Shown one piece after another: positions 16,765 to 25,535 of a stretch of DNA of 64,000 nucleotides. Within the stretch, counting starts at the first letter, position 1. Each line of letters starts with the position of its first letter. The translations under genes and the position numbers were made by a program. A model generated the notes under the pieces. It saw nothing but the letters and a program-made list of their open reading frames with translations. It did no database searches and was not told the origin of the DNA. The DNA comes from Arthrobacter sp. ISL-95 (GTDB taxonomy: Bacteria; Actinomycetota; Actinomycetes; Actinomycetales; Micrococcaceae), in contig NZ_JAGGPR010000011.1 of the NCBI RefSeq assembly GCF_018613695.1, positions 124,001 to 188,000 on the forward strand, in the 5' to 3' direction.

Positions 16765-17423
16765 GCGAGCTACTCCTCATTGCGGCAAGCGGCTTGGCCC
16801 GGGAGGTACTTGCCATGGTCCGCAGCAGCGGGCCCTTCGACGTCATAGGGATCCTCGACGACGACGAAGACAAGCTCGGCCGTGTAGTGGACGGGGCCCA
16901 CGTGCTGGGTCCTGTCCGTGAGGCCATGAACTACCCCCATGCATTGCTGCTGATCTGCATTGGATCAGGGACCGGGCGGGAAGGCGTCGTGATGAGGCTC
17001 CGCGCCCTGGGACTCGCCGAAGATCGCTATGCCACAGCGATAGATCCGTCAGTGCACGTCCCCGAGGGCTGCGTGATTGGCCGGGGAAGCATCATCCTTG
17101 CCCACGTGAGCATGACAGCCTCCGTGACCATCGGCGACCATGTTGTGGCCATGCCAGGGGTTACCTTCACCCACGATGACCTGATCGGTGACTACGCCAC
17201 GCTTGCCTCCGGCGTATCACTCGGAGGCAACGTCCGCATCGGCAGGGCCGCATACCTGGGCATGAATGCCAGCGTTCGCGAGCGCCTGAACATCGGTGCG
17301 AAAGCGACCATTGGCATGGGGGCCGCGGTCCTGACCGATGTACCTGAGGATGAAACCTGGGCCGGCGTGCCGGCCAGGGTGATCCGGCGGGGCAACACTC
17401 CGGAGCTGGAGGGCGTGCAGTGA
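16761..17423 (+). CDS. NeuD-type sugar N/O-acyltransferase (left-handed beta-helix)
   Basis: A 220-residue acyltransferase. The N-terminal part (LLLIAASGLAREVLAM) is the Rossmann-like PglD-N domain that binds the UDP-sugar; from about residue 100 hexapeptide repeats (VIGRGSIILAHVSM, IGDHVVAMPG, IGRAAYLG, IGAKATIGMGAAV) form the beta-helix that binds acetyl-CoA. It would acylate the amine installed by the preceding aminotransferase. The ATG at 16761 overlaps the aminotransferase stop, which fixes the start; the longer open frame upstream is ignored. Confidence 0.87.
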   Translation: MSELLLIAASGLAREVLAMVRSSGPFDVIGILDDDEDKLGRVVDGAHVLGPVREAMNYPHALLLICIGSGTGREGVVMRLRALGLAEDRYATAIDPSVHVPEGCVIGRGSIILAHVSMTASVTIGDHVVAMPGVTFTHDDLIGDYATLASGVSLGGNVRIGRAAYLGMNASVRERLNIGAKATIGMGAAVLTDVPEDETWAGVPARVIRRGNTPELEGVQ

Positions 17424-18886
17424 CCCTTAGGAGCCCGGTTACCCCCCGGCAGACACCGACGCCCACCAAAGCATTTGCCATCAGCGTGATCAACGCGTTC
17501 ATCACAAGGCTGGGGACCATTGGCATTGGCATAGCGCTCGCGCGTCTGCTCGGTCCCGAAGAGTTCGGAACCTACGCCGTGGCGTTTGTCGCGTTGGTAG
17601 CGGTACTAAGTTTCAACGAATTGGGAGTAAGCCTCGCGATCGTCCGTTGGCCCGGTGACCCCAAGACCATAGCGGCTACAGTAACGACAATTTCGGCAAC
17701 CTGCAGTGTCCTGTTGTTCGGCGCTTCCTATGTGGCTGCACCCTATTTCACGGCTGCCATGGGAAATGAAGAAGCAACGGACGTAGTCCGGGTGCTGGCC
17801 GTCTGCATCGTTCTTAATGGACTGGTGGCCACCCCCGCGGCCCTTCTGCAACGCAATTTCCGGCAAGGCCAGCGCATGGTCATTGACCAAGTCAATGTGT
17901 GGCTGGGGGCAGGTGCCTCGTTGCTTCTGGTGGTCGGCGGAATGGGGGCCATGAGCCTTGCCGTTGGCAGAGTTCTGGCCAGCGTTGTCGCGGCGGTTCT
18001 GTTCCTGATCTACTCGCCTTTGCCCTATCGTTTCGGGTTCTCACCGCAGTCCGCCAGACAGCTCCTGGTGTTTGGCCTTCCCCTGGCCGGCGCAAGCGCC
18101 GTGGTCTTTGCGGTGGGCTACATTGACCAGCTCATTGCGGGAAGACTGTTTGGTCCAGTAATTCTGGGTTTCTACGTGATGGCATTCAATATGGCGGGAT
18201 GGCCCTCGAGCCTTCTGTCCCAACCCCTACGCAGCGTGGCGCCGGCAACGTTTGCCCGGCTGCAGGACAGGCCTGACGACATGAAGGCAGCATTGCTGGC
18301 CATGATCGGCGCGGTGTCGGTTGTGGTGTTGCCGGTATCGGCGGTGATGGTCGGGTGCGCCATGCCCCTTGTCAGAGTGGTCTATGGAGAGGCTTGGGCG
18401 CCTGCGGGAACGGCCCTGATGTGGCTGGCGCCGCTGACGGTGTTCCGCATCCTCCATGAACTTCTCTACGACTATCTGGTGGTTCTGGGTTCTTCCCTGT
18501 CCATATTGAACGTGCAGGTGATTGCACTGTTCGCCCTGGTTCCGGCGTTGCTGGGCGGCGGTGCGCTCGCAGGGATGCCGGGGCTTGCTGCAGCGCCGGT
18601 GCTGGTTGCCCTGCTGGTTACCTCGCCTCTCTACCTCAGGGCATTGCGGCGGGCGAACGTTTCGCTGGTGGCTGTAGGAAAGCGGCTTTGGCTTCCCTTT
18701 GCCTTGGCTGCCCTCACGGTGAAGGGCTGTTTCACGCTGACGGATTCCATTGACTCTCCGCTGGGAGCGATACTCGCTTCTACGGGCCTTGGAATCGTTG
18801 CGATGGCTGTGCTGACGGTCGTTCAACGCCAAGACCTTCGGGACGTCAAGCGCTGGGGCCGTGGACGGGACGTGGCACCGTCATGA
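17420..18886 (+). CDS. Oligosaccharide flippase, Wzx type
   Basis: A 488-residue polytopic membrane protein of the polysaccharide-synthesis/MOP superfamily, with about 12-14 hydrophobic segments. The start INAFITRLGTIGIGIALARLLGPEEFG is characteristic of this family. It moves the undecaprenyl-linked repeat unit across the membrane. GTG at 17420 overlaps the previous stop (GTGA) and the stop overlaps the next ATG. Its presence with a Wzy-type protein and Wzz-like proteins points to Wzx/Wzy-dependent assembly rather than an ABC exporter. Confidence 0.9.
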   Translation: MTLRSPVTPRQTPTPTKAFAISVINAFITRLGTIGIGIALARLLGPEEFGTYAVAFVALVAVLSFNELGVSLAIVRWPGDPKTIAATVTTISATCSVLLFGASYVAAPYFTAAMGNEEATDVVRVLAVCIVLNGLVATPAALLQRNFRQGQRMVIDQVNVWLGAGASLLLVVGGMGAMSLAVGRVLASVVAAVLFLIYSPLPYRFGFSPQSARQLLVFGLPLAGASAVVFAVGYIDQLIAGRLFGPVILGFYVMAFNMAGWPSSLLSQPLRSVAPATFARLQDRPDDMKAALLAMIGAVSVVVLPVSAVMVGCAMPLVRVVYGEAWAPAGTALMWLAPLTVFRILHELLYDYLVVLGSSLSILNVQVIALFALVPALLGGGALAGMPGLAAAPVLVALLVTSPLYLRALRRANVSLVAVGKRLWLPFALAALTVKGCFTLTDSIDSPLGAILASTGLGIVAMAVLTVVQRQDLRDVKRWGRGRDVAPS

Positions 18887-20157
18887 GGATACTTGTTTAC
18901 CCCCACGATCTCCGCATGGGAGGCAGCCAGCTGAATGCCATCGAACTCGGTGCCGCAATGCAGCAGATGGGCCACACGGTGATCCTCTTCGGCCAGCCTG
19001 GCCCCCTCGTTGAGAGGGCCAGTGAGCTGGGGTTGGAGTTCATTGCCGCCCCTTTGCCGGGGAAGCGTCCTTCGCCAAGGGTAATCGGTGCTTTGGTGCA
19101 CACTGTCCGCGAGCGCCGCATCGACATAGTGCATGGTTACGAATGGCCCCCGGCGTTGGAGTGCCTCGCCGCTTCCAAACTGGTCCGTGGTACTACCGCT
19201 GTCGCAACTGTCATGTCCATGGCGGTGGCTCCCTTTATTCCGAAGTCCATGCCGCTGATGGTCGGCACGGAGCAAATTCAGCAATGGGAAGTCTCCCGGC
19301 GCAGGAGGAACGTGCATCTCATGGAACCTCCGGTGGATACTCGCGCCAATCAAGCTTCGGCCACAACTGGCTTGGAAGTATTCAAGCGGCAGTTCGCACC
19401 CTCAGACGGTTCCCTGAATGTTGTGTGCGTTACGCGGCTGGCAAAGGAATTAAAGCTTGAGGGCATCCTCTGCGCCATGGATGTCGTCCGTCTGTTGTCT
19501 ACGGAATGGCCCATACGGCTGATCATTGCCGGAACAGGCCCGGCGGCGGAAGAAGTGGCAGGACTGGCTGCCGGTATCAACGCAGCCACCGGGCGGGACA
19601 CGGTAACGCTCACGGGTGAACTCTCGGACCCCCGCCCTGCCTACGCTGCCGCCGATGTCGTCCTGGGCATGGGCGGTTCGGCGCTGCGTGGTTTGTCCTT
19701 CGCGAAACCGCTCGTGGTCCAAGGCGAAAGGGGATTCTGGGAACTTCTCACACCGGATTCACTGCCCGCGTTTTTGTGGCAGGGGTGGTACGGCTCCGGT
19801 CCGGGTACTACTGGCGCTGGCCGTGCTGGTTTGGTGTCAATCCTGCACGCGCTTTTGGAGGATCGGTCACTTCGTAACGCGCTGGGCCCATTTGGACGGA
19901 CGGTGGTGGAAGGCAGGTTTTCACTTGACGCAGCTGCTCAACGCCAAACTGAGTTATACCAGCGCTTCATTAGCGTACGCCCCGGTTTGCCGTTCGCTCT
20001 GTGGGCAGAGGCAACAGCTCTTTCACGGTACTCCTCCCATGTAGTCCGTCGACGTTACCAGCGTTTGCAAGGCCGGCAAGCTGCAGAGGACTTCAACGCC
20101 CGCCCTGTGGCCATGACGTCCACTGGATCGAACGTGCCCAAGGCGGTGAAGGCATGA
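18883..20157 (+). CDS. GT-B glycosyltransferase of the EPS operon
   Basis: A 424-residue cytoplasmic glycosyltransferase of GT4-like architecture. The N-terminus (ILVYPHDLRMGGSQLNAIELG) holds the acceptor-side glycine loop and the C-terminal domain has VVCVTRLAKELKLEG. The usual E-x7-E donor motif is not evident; the matching stretch reads LGMGGSALRGLSFAKPLVVQGERG, so donor use may differ. The ATG at 18883 overlaps the flippase stop. Rare TTA leucine codons occur here, unlike most of the window. Confidence 0.8.
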   Translation: MRILVYPHDLRMGGSQLNAIELGAAMQQMGHTVILFGQPGPLVERASELGLEFIAAPLPGKRPSPRVIGALVHTVRERRIDIVHGYEWPPALECLAASKLVRGTTAVATVMSMAVAPFIPKSMPLMVGTEQIQQWEVSRRRRNVHLMEPPVDTRANQASATTGLEVFKRQFAPSDGSLNVVCVTRLAKELKLEGILCAMDVVRLLSTEWPIRLIIAGTGPAAEEVAGLAAGINAATGRDTVTLTGELSDPRPAYAAADVVLGMGGSALRGLSFAKPLVVQGERGFWELLTPDSLPAFLWQGWYGSGPGTTGAGRAGLVSILHALLEDRSLRNALGPFGRTVVEGRFSLDAAAQRQTELYQRFISVRPGLPFALWAEATALSRYSSHVVRRRYQRLQGRQAAEDFNARPVAMTSTGSNVPKAVKA

Positions 20158-21323
20158 GCGACACCATTATGTACATCTCTGGTGGGCAATGGAACGGAGT
20201 GCCAGGCACGGACAGGCTACTTGCGGAGGCATTGAGCGTCCGCGCGAAGGTTCTCTGGGTCGATCATCCGGTTTCTGTTGTCCGGGACGGGGACGTACGT
20301 CGTCACACCGTACGAAGCTTTCACGGGGAGACTGAGTCTGCGACCCCCACAGTGCGCAGATTGCGCGTGCCTGCCCTCCCAGGCTTCACCCGCCCCCTGC
20401 TACGACGATCTACCGAGGCCATTGCCCGGTGGACCATGCAGTCGGCAGGGAAGAAGTGGAAGGACGGCATTGCAGGAGTGGTCAATGCTTCTCCATTGGT
20501 ACAGTTCCCGCGAGGACTATCCGCGCCGCGGCTTCTGCATCTGACCGACGATTGGCTTGCATCAGCGGAGCTCATGGGTTTATCCCGGACACATCTGCAA
20601 CGGGTCCTCAGCGCCAACATCGCTGCGGCCGATGTCATCACGGCGGTATCGCCGGAACTGGCGCGGAAGATCTCTGAATTCTCCGGCCGGAAGGTCGAGT
20701 TTCTGCCAAACGGCTGCAGGGCACCCGTTCCGGCCGACCCCGGAACAGTCCGCCAACCCGTCGCTGTATTAGTTGGCCAACTTAATGAACGTTTGGACTT
20801 TGCCACCCTCAGCGAGCTGGGCCGGACGATGCTTCCCATAATCGTGTTGGGTCCGAGGACCGAACGAGACCCGTCTGCCAAGAGGAGCCTGAACGAATTC
20901 TTGTCCCGGCCCAACGTGGACTGGCGTGGCGAGGTACCGCCCCGGGAGGTTGCCCGGGTACTGGACATGGCCACCATAGGCCTCACCCCTTACACCGATT
21001 CGGAATTCAATCGGTCAAGCTTCCCGCTCAAGACACTCGAATATCTCGCCTTTGGGGTTCCTGTGGTTGCCACCGAGCTACCGGCTACACGGTGGATCGA
21101 CTCCGAGTTCGTGAAGATAGCTGCCACGTCGGGGGACTTTGTGGATCTTGTGCGATCAGGTCTGGAGACAGTCCTGACAACTGACCAGCAGCGGAAAATC
21201 CAGGCCTCAGCACAGGGGCACACATGGGACGTAAGGGCAGAAAAACTGCTTTCGCTTTTGGGCGAGCAAAAAACCACGGAGCCGGTCAGCGAACGTGCTC
21301 CCCGTCATTTAGGGGGCAAATGA
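20154..21323 (+). CDS. GT-B glycosyltransferase, TuaH/WcaI-like
   Basis: A 389-residue glycosyltransferase: N-terminal MYISGGQWNGVPGTDRLLA, and C-terminal donor domain with FPLKTLEYLAFGVPVVAT. It probably adds one sugar of the repeat unit on the cytoplasmic face. The ATG at 20154 overlaps the previous stop, so I ignore the longer upstream frame. Codon use is less GC-biased than in housekeeping genes, for example GTA TTA GTT near 20766-20774. Donor and linkage are unknown. Confidence 0.8.
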   Translation: MSDTIMYISGGQWNGVPGTDRLLAEALSVRAKVLWVDHPVSVVRDGDVRRHTVRSFHGETESATPTVRRLRVPALPGFTRPLLRRSTEAIARWTMQSAGKKWKDGIAGVVNASPLVQFPRGLSAPRLLHLTDDWLASAELMGLSRTHLQRVLSANIAAADVITAVSPELARKISEFSGRKVEFLPNGCRAPVPADPGTVRQPVAVLVGQLNERLDFATLSELGRTMLPIIVLGPRTERDPSAKRSLNEFLSRPNVDWRGEVPPREVARVLDMATIGLTPYTDSEFNRSSFPLKTLEYLAFGVPVVATELPATRWIDSEFVKIAATSGDFVDLVRSGLETVLTTDQQRKIQASAQGHTWDVRAEKLLSLLGEQKTTEPVSERAPRHLGGK

Positions 21324-22159
21324 TGCAGTTGCGAACGGTTCTGGCGAGTGTAGCCCGGCGGTGGTATCTGGTAGTTGCAGGCATCCTCGTTACCGGGCTC
21401 TTATGTATGGCCGTCCAGACAAGTGCCCCGGAGAAATACAAGTCTCAGGCAAGCCTGGTCCTCATGCCGTCAAGCCAAAGCATTGGTGATGCCGGGAACC
21501 CTTACCTCTATTTGGGCGGGCTGAGCGAGGCCCTTGACATCCTGATCCGCAAAATCACGTCCCAGCCTGTGATGGAACGGCTTCTGGCTAACTTTGGATC
21601 CGCAAGCTACACAGCAGAACCCGACCGCGGTACCAGCGGCGCGATCCTGGTCATCACAGCCACTGCAAACAACCCTGAAGAAGCAATGGCACTTTTGAAG
21701 GCAGTGATGGACGAAACCCCGCGCTCCCTCAACGAAATGCAGGAATCCCTCAACGTCGCAGTACCGGCCAGGATCACCACCATGAGCCTTCTCATTGACC
21801 GAAAAGCCGTGCCTGAAGTGAAGGCCCGCACACAGCTGGTCTTCGTCGCCGGTGCTGGGGGGTTAGCCCTCACGCTGGTCCTGTCTGTCCTGGTTGATGG
21901 CTTGATGATGACCAGGACCCGAAAGAAAGAAGCTTTGAAGAAAGATACCCTGCCGGACGACGAGACATCTCCGATGGAAGGTCGAGGTACGGCAGAAAAT
22001 GCCGCCCTCCGTAGCCGGACCTTACAGGCCAGGGATCCCATCATGGCCTCCTCAGATGTCCGTCCCGGAGCGTCCCGTACTAAGCAAACGTCCCAGGAAG
22101 CCACGCAAACGCATGAAGAGATCCCTGGAGTCCTGCCGCTGTCCTCCGGATCAAGTTAG
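21320..22159 (+). CDS. Wzz-like polysaccharide chain-length/co-polymerase protein (first of a pair)
   Basis: A 279-residue membrane protein with one N-terminal membrane segment (about 14-34) and a second at about 168-192, bracketing an extracytoplasmic domain with the Wzz-type YKSQASLVLMPSS beginning. A 85-residue hydrophilic, cytoplasmic C-tail follows. There is no Walker A motif, so no fused tyrosine kinase. It likely sets polymer length with the Wzy-type protein. The ATG at 21320 overlaps the upstream stop; a second ATG lies at 21323. The next gene, 2 bp away, is a second protein with the same plan. Confidence 0.75.
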   Translation: MMQLRTVLASVARRWYLVVAGILVTGLLCMAVQTSAPEKYKSQASLVLMPSSQSIGDAGNPYLYLGGLSEALDILIRKITSQPVMERLLANFGSASYTAEPDRGTSGAILVITATANNPEEAMALLKAVMDETPRSLNEMQESLNVAVPARITTMSLLIDRKAVPEVKARTQLVFVAGAGGLALTLVLSVLVDGLMMTRTRKKEALKKDTLPDDETSPMEGRGTAENAALRSRTLQARDPIMASSDVRPGASRTKQTSQEATQTHEEIPGVLPLSSGSS

Positions 22160-22161
22160 CC

Positions 22162-22851
22162 ATGACTACGTCAACACTTCTGGGGGTCCTGCTGCGCCGA
22201 TGGTACATGGTGGCCTTCGGACTGGCATTGGGTCTGGCGGCCCTTGGCGCGATCCGTTCTTCGGAGCCGGTCTTTTGGACCGAAGCTGACGTCACGTTCC
22301 TTGCCCCTGAACGCGAACCGGCCTACTGGATCTCCGGTGGCAGCGCCATGACCTTGGCTGCATTCGCTGACATGGTCAAGCGTCGCGTCGACCAGGAAGC
22401 TCCGTCCGTGGATCTGGCTCTGACCCGGGGAACCCTCTACGGTGCTGGGGTTCAACAAGGGTTCTCGGTGACGCTGCCCGCCAACGGCGGTCAGTGGAAC
22501 AAGACGTTCAGCCAGCCGGTGCTCAAGGTTCAGGTGGTGGACACCAGTGCCGAAAGAGTGAACCAGGTCCTTGCGGTAGTAGTTGAGCGCATCAACGTCG
22601 CCACGATCGAGCTGCAGGACGAGGCATCCGTGAAGGCCGACCATATCTCCACGCAGACCACTCCCTCACAAGCAGAGGTCGTCTTCGGCGGAGGAACCCC
22701 GGTCACTCGTATGAAGGGTGCTGTGGTCTGGGCAGGCCTATCTTTGGCCGTCACTTCGGCAGGGGTCCTGTACTGTGATCGCGTTTTGGTGCGACGAAGG
22801 CATAATCGTAGCGATCCAGTGGAGGAGACATCGAATGCATCCCGGCTATGA
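22162..22851 (+). CDS. Wzz-like polysaccharide chain-length protein (second of a pair)
   Basis: A 229-residue protein with the same topology as the preceding gene product: membrane segment near residues 13-30, an outside domain, a membrane segment near 188-207, and a short basic tail. The outside domain begins with a Wzz-like strand (FWTEADVTFLAPERE). It is too short for a kinase domain. The two could form a mixed ring around the polymerase, as split co-polymerase pairs do, but this is inference. ATG follows 2 bp after the previous stop; the end overlaps the next gene by 17 bases. Confidence 0.65.
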   Translation: MTTSTLLGVLLRRWYMVAFGLALGLAALGAIRSSEPVFWTEADVTFLAPEREPAYWISGGSAMTLAAFADMVKRRVDQEAPSVDLALTRGTLYGAGVQQGFSVTLPANGGQWNKTFSQPVLKVQVVDTSAERVNQVLAVVVERINVATIELQDEASVKADHISTQTTPSQAEVVFGGGTPVTRMKGAVVWAGLSLAVTSAGVLYCDRVLVRRRHNRSDPVEETSNASRL

Positions 22852-24169
22852 GGACACCCATCTCCTACGCAGCGTCAAAGCTCGGGACGGCTCGGAGCGC
22901 AAAGATGTTTCGTGGTTTGTCATCGTGTACCTGCTCATTACATGCCTGGTTCCGTCGAATCTGACCATTACTGCGTTGGGTTCCGTTGGCCGACCTACCA
23001 CGCTGTGTGGATTACTGGCCTTTGCCTGGTGGCTGCTGTATCAGTTGCAGCGGACTACGCCAACCCGCGCCGGTGTCCAAGCGGTCCGAATCGCCATGGT
23101 GGTCTTCCTGGCAGTGGCCTTGACCAGCTATTCATTGGCCATGCTGCACGGTGTTCCTGATTCAGAATCCAGCCCCGCAGATAGTGGGCTTATCAGGTTG
23201 GCCAGCTGGGCCGGGATCTTCTTGCTCATCAATGACGGACTGGCCAGTCGCCAAACACTGATCAAAGTGTTGCGGAGCCTCGTGCTTGTGGGGACAGCCA
23301 CGGCTGTCCTTGGACTGATGCAATTTGCCACGGGATCATCGCTTGTAGATTGGATCAGCATTCCAGGCTTCAGCGCGGCTTCGGAACTGACAGGCGTACA
23401 GTTCAGGGGCGGATTCATTCGAGCGGCGGGAATGGCCAGTCATCCTTTGGAATACGGGGTGGTGCTCGCCGCGTCCCTTCCCATTGCCATCGCGCTCGCT
23501 GTTACTGACCATGCCAAAGACTGGCTCGTACGATGGCTGCCCGTGGTGATTATCGCTGCTGCGGCTGTCCTGTCCGTCTCTCGCTCGGCGTTGATTGCTT
23601 TCGGCTTTGCAGTTCTGGCCCTGATACCGTCTTGGCCCAAGAAGATCCGGCGGGGTGCATTGCTGCTCGGCATTGGACTAGCCAGTGGAATGTACGTTCT
23701 GACGCCCGGCATGCTGGGCACCTTGCGGGGATTATTCACGGTGGGTAGCGCAGACCCCAGCATCAGCTCAAGGACCAGCGCCTACACGACGGCCTTTGGC
23801 ATGCTGGCAAACAACCCCGTCGTGGGACGCGGGTTTGGAACTTTCCTTCCGGACTACGTCATTGTGGACAATCAATTTCTCGGCATTCTCGTGGAACTGG
23901 GATTCACTGGTCTGGCGGCGTTCGTTGTGCTGATTCTCTGCGCAATTGTTTGCGTCTGGAGGGCACGTAAGCTTGCGGCCGACGACCAAATGCGCCAGGT
24001 CAGTCAAGCCGTTCTCGCCTCCATAAGTGCGATCGCCCTGACCTTCATGTTCTTCGACGGATTGTCATTTGCCATGGCAGCCAGTCTCTTCTTCTTCATG
24101 CTGGGAATTTCCGGTGCACTTTGGCGCATTGCACGACAAACCCATCCCAGCGAGACCGGAGCAACATAA
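22835..24169 (+). CDS. O-antigen ligase/polymerase family membrane protein (Wzy-like)
   Basis: A 444-residue protein with about 11-12 membrane segments and a large outside loop with SSRTSAYTTAFGMLANNPVVGRGFGTF, the signature of the WaaL/Wzy family. It probably polymerises the EPS repeat units on the outer side of the membrane. The ATG at 22835 is chosen because GGAGGAG (22821-22827) precedes it by 7 bases; the frame is open further upstream but overlaps the Wzz-like gene. Ligase activity (attachment to a wall lipid) cannot be excluded. Confidence 0.85.
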   Translation: MHPGYEDTHLLRSVKARDGSERKDVSWFVIVYLLITCLVPSNLTITALGSVGRPTTLCGLLAFAWWLLYQLQRTTPTRAGVQAVRIAMVVFLAVALTSYSLAMLHGVPDSESSPADSGLIRLASWAGIFLLINDGLASRQTLIKVLRSLVLVGTATAVLGLMQFATGSSLVDWISIPGFSAASELTGVQFRGGFIRAAGMASHPLEYGVVLAASLPIAIALAVTDHAKDWLVRWLPVVIIAAAAVLSVSRSALIAFGFAVLALIPSWPKKIRRGALLLGIGLASGMYVLTPGMLGTLRGLFTVGSADPSISSRTSAYTTAFGMLANNPVVGRGFGTFLPDYVIVDNQFLGILVELGFTGLAAFVVLILCAIVCVWRARKLAADDQMRQVSQAVLASISAIALTFMFFDGLSFAMAASLFFFMLGISGALWRIARQTHPSETGAT

Positions 24170-24200
24170 CCACTACGTGCCGGCCAGAAAAGCGGTAACC

Positions 24201-25535
24201 ATGAAGCGGAGAACAACCACAATGTTTGGCGCTGTCGCGTTGCTGTGCCTCGTCGCGGCAGCAGTGGTCATTGGCGGCGCGCATCAGCTTGATCCACTCG
24301 TCGGGCCTGGCCCCACCATCAACACGTCTCAAACCACAACAGCGCCCCCGTCCGGAACGGAGCTTCGCAACGTCGATGGCGGCATTGGCTTCTACTCTCG
24401 CTTCACGAATCCCCTGCCCACTGAACCGAATTTCTTCCCAGTCGGCGTCTGGTTTGAAAGCGTTTTGGAAAAGGACTACGTGGCAAAGGACCGGGCAGCG
24501 GGACTAAACACTTACGTCGTCTTGACCGCAGATTCCGACCTCGATCTCGTCCGCGCTTCAGGGATGTATGCAATACCCACCTTCACTGCAGCCCAGGCAT
24601 CCGGGCATGCGTTAGCCGACGAAGTCGACATGTGGGCTGGAGCGGGAAACTCTGCATGGACCGGCAAGTACCCGGGGGAAGGCCCCATTTGCATCCCGGA
24701 GGAGTCCAAATGCGGTTTCACAGTCCAAAACGAGACGCGGGCGCTCGCTCCACCGGGGGTCATGGCCTACGCGAACTACGGCAAGGGAGTAACTTTTTGG
24801 CTCTCGGACGAACAGTCTCGGGCTTTCATCCATGGGTTCCAGGATCTCGTGTCAGCAGACAACTACTGGTTCACGGATCCCAACATCTGCACGCGGACAG
24901 AGGGCGGAGCAATCAGTGGTTACGCAAACGACCTTACTGAAGAAGAATGCCGGTTGGCAGCCAACTATGGATGGACAGTTGACCGCATCCGAACACTTAC
25001 CGAGGGCAAGGGACCCGTCTGGGCATTCGTAGAGGTCGGCCACCCCTTTGAGGACTCACCAAGGGCAACTACGATTACAGGACCGGAAATTCGCGCAGCA
25101 GTCTGGAGCAGTCTCATTCACGGCGCCCGCGGGATCATCTACTTCAACCATAGTTTCGGCGGAGACTGCGTGACCCAGCACGTGTTGCGTGATTGTCCAG
25201 GCGAATCACGCCCCGCCGTAACTGCTGTAAACAAGCAAATCCAAGACCTCGCACCCATCCTCAACGCCCCCTTCCTCGACGGCGCCACCACAGCCACCGG
25301 ACCAGTGGACCTCGCCACCAAACTTCACAACAGCAAGGTCTACGTCTTCGCAGGAGCAAACAAGAACTCCGGCGGAACAGCAACCTTCGCCCTGAAATGC
25401 GGCGGCAGCACCGCCGTCGTCATTGATGAAAACCGAACCATACCCATGGTGGACGGAACGTTCACCGATGCCTTCGCCGACGGCAACGCCGTCCACCTCT
25501 ATAGCATCGACGGCGGCGGAAGCTGCGGCTACTGA
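24201..25535 (+). CDS. Secreted glycosidase-like protein of the EPS cluster, unknown activity
   Basis: A 444-residue predicted exported protein. A signal peptide or membrane anchor lies at residues 8-27 after MKRRTTT, followed by a Thr/Pro/Ser-rich linker (about 36-52). The main domain (about 60-380) has the strand rhythm of a TIM-barrel glycoside hydrolase: FFPVGVWFE, LNTYVVLT, YAIPTFT, ADNYWFTDPN and VWAFVEVGHP. Asp226 and Glu278 end strands and are candidate catalytic acids. A C-terminal beta domain (about 375-444) follows. Eight cysteines in the mature part suggest disulfides. It is the last gene of the EPS operon, 31 bp after the polymerase. By analogy with PslG-type enzymes it may trim or release the polymer; I cannot assign a GH family. 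Confidence 0.6.
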   Translation: MKRRTTTMFGAVALLCLVAAAVVIGGAHQLDPLVGPGPTINTSQTTTAPPSGTELRNVDGGIGFYSRFTNPLPTEPNFFPVGVWFESVLEKDYVAKDRAAGLNTYVVLTADSDLDLVRASGMYAIPTFTAAQASGHALADEVDMWAGAGNSAWTGKYPGEGPICIPEESKCGFTVQNETRALAPPGVMAYANYGKGVTFWLSDEQSRAFIHGFQDLVSADNYWFTDPNICTRTEGGAISGYANDLTEEECRLAANYGWTVDRIRTLTEGKGPVWAFVEVGHPFEDSPRATTITGPEIRAAVWSSLIHGARGIIYFNHSFGGDCVTQHVLRDCPGESRPAVTAVNKQIQDLAPILNAPFLDGATTATGPVDLATKLHNSKVYVFAGANKNSGGTATFALKCGGSTAVVIDENRTIPMVDGTFTDAFADGNAVHLYSIDGGGSCGY

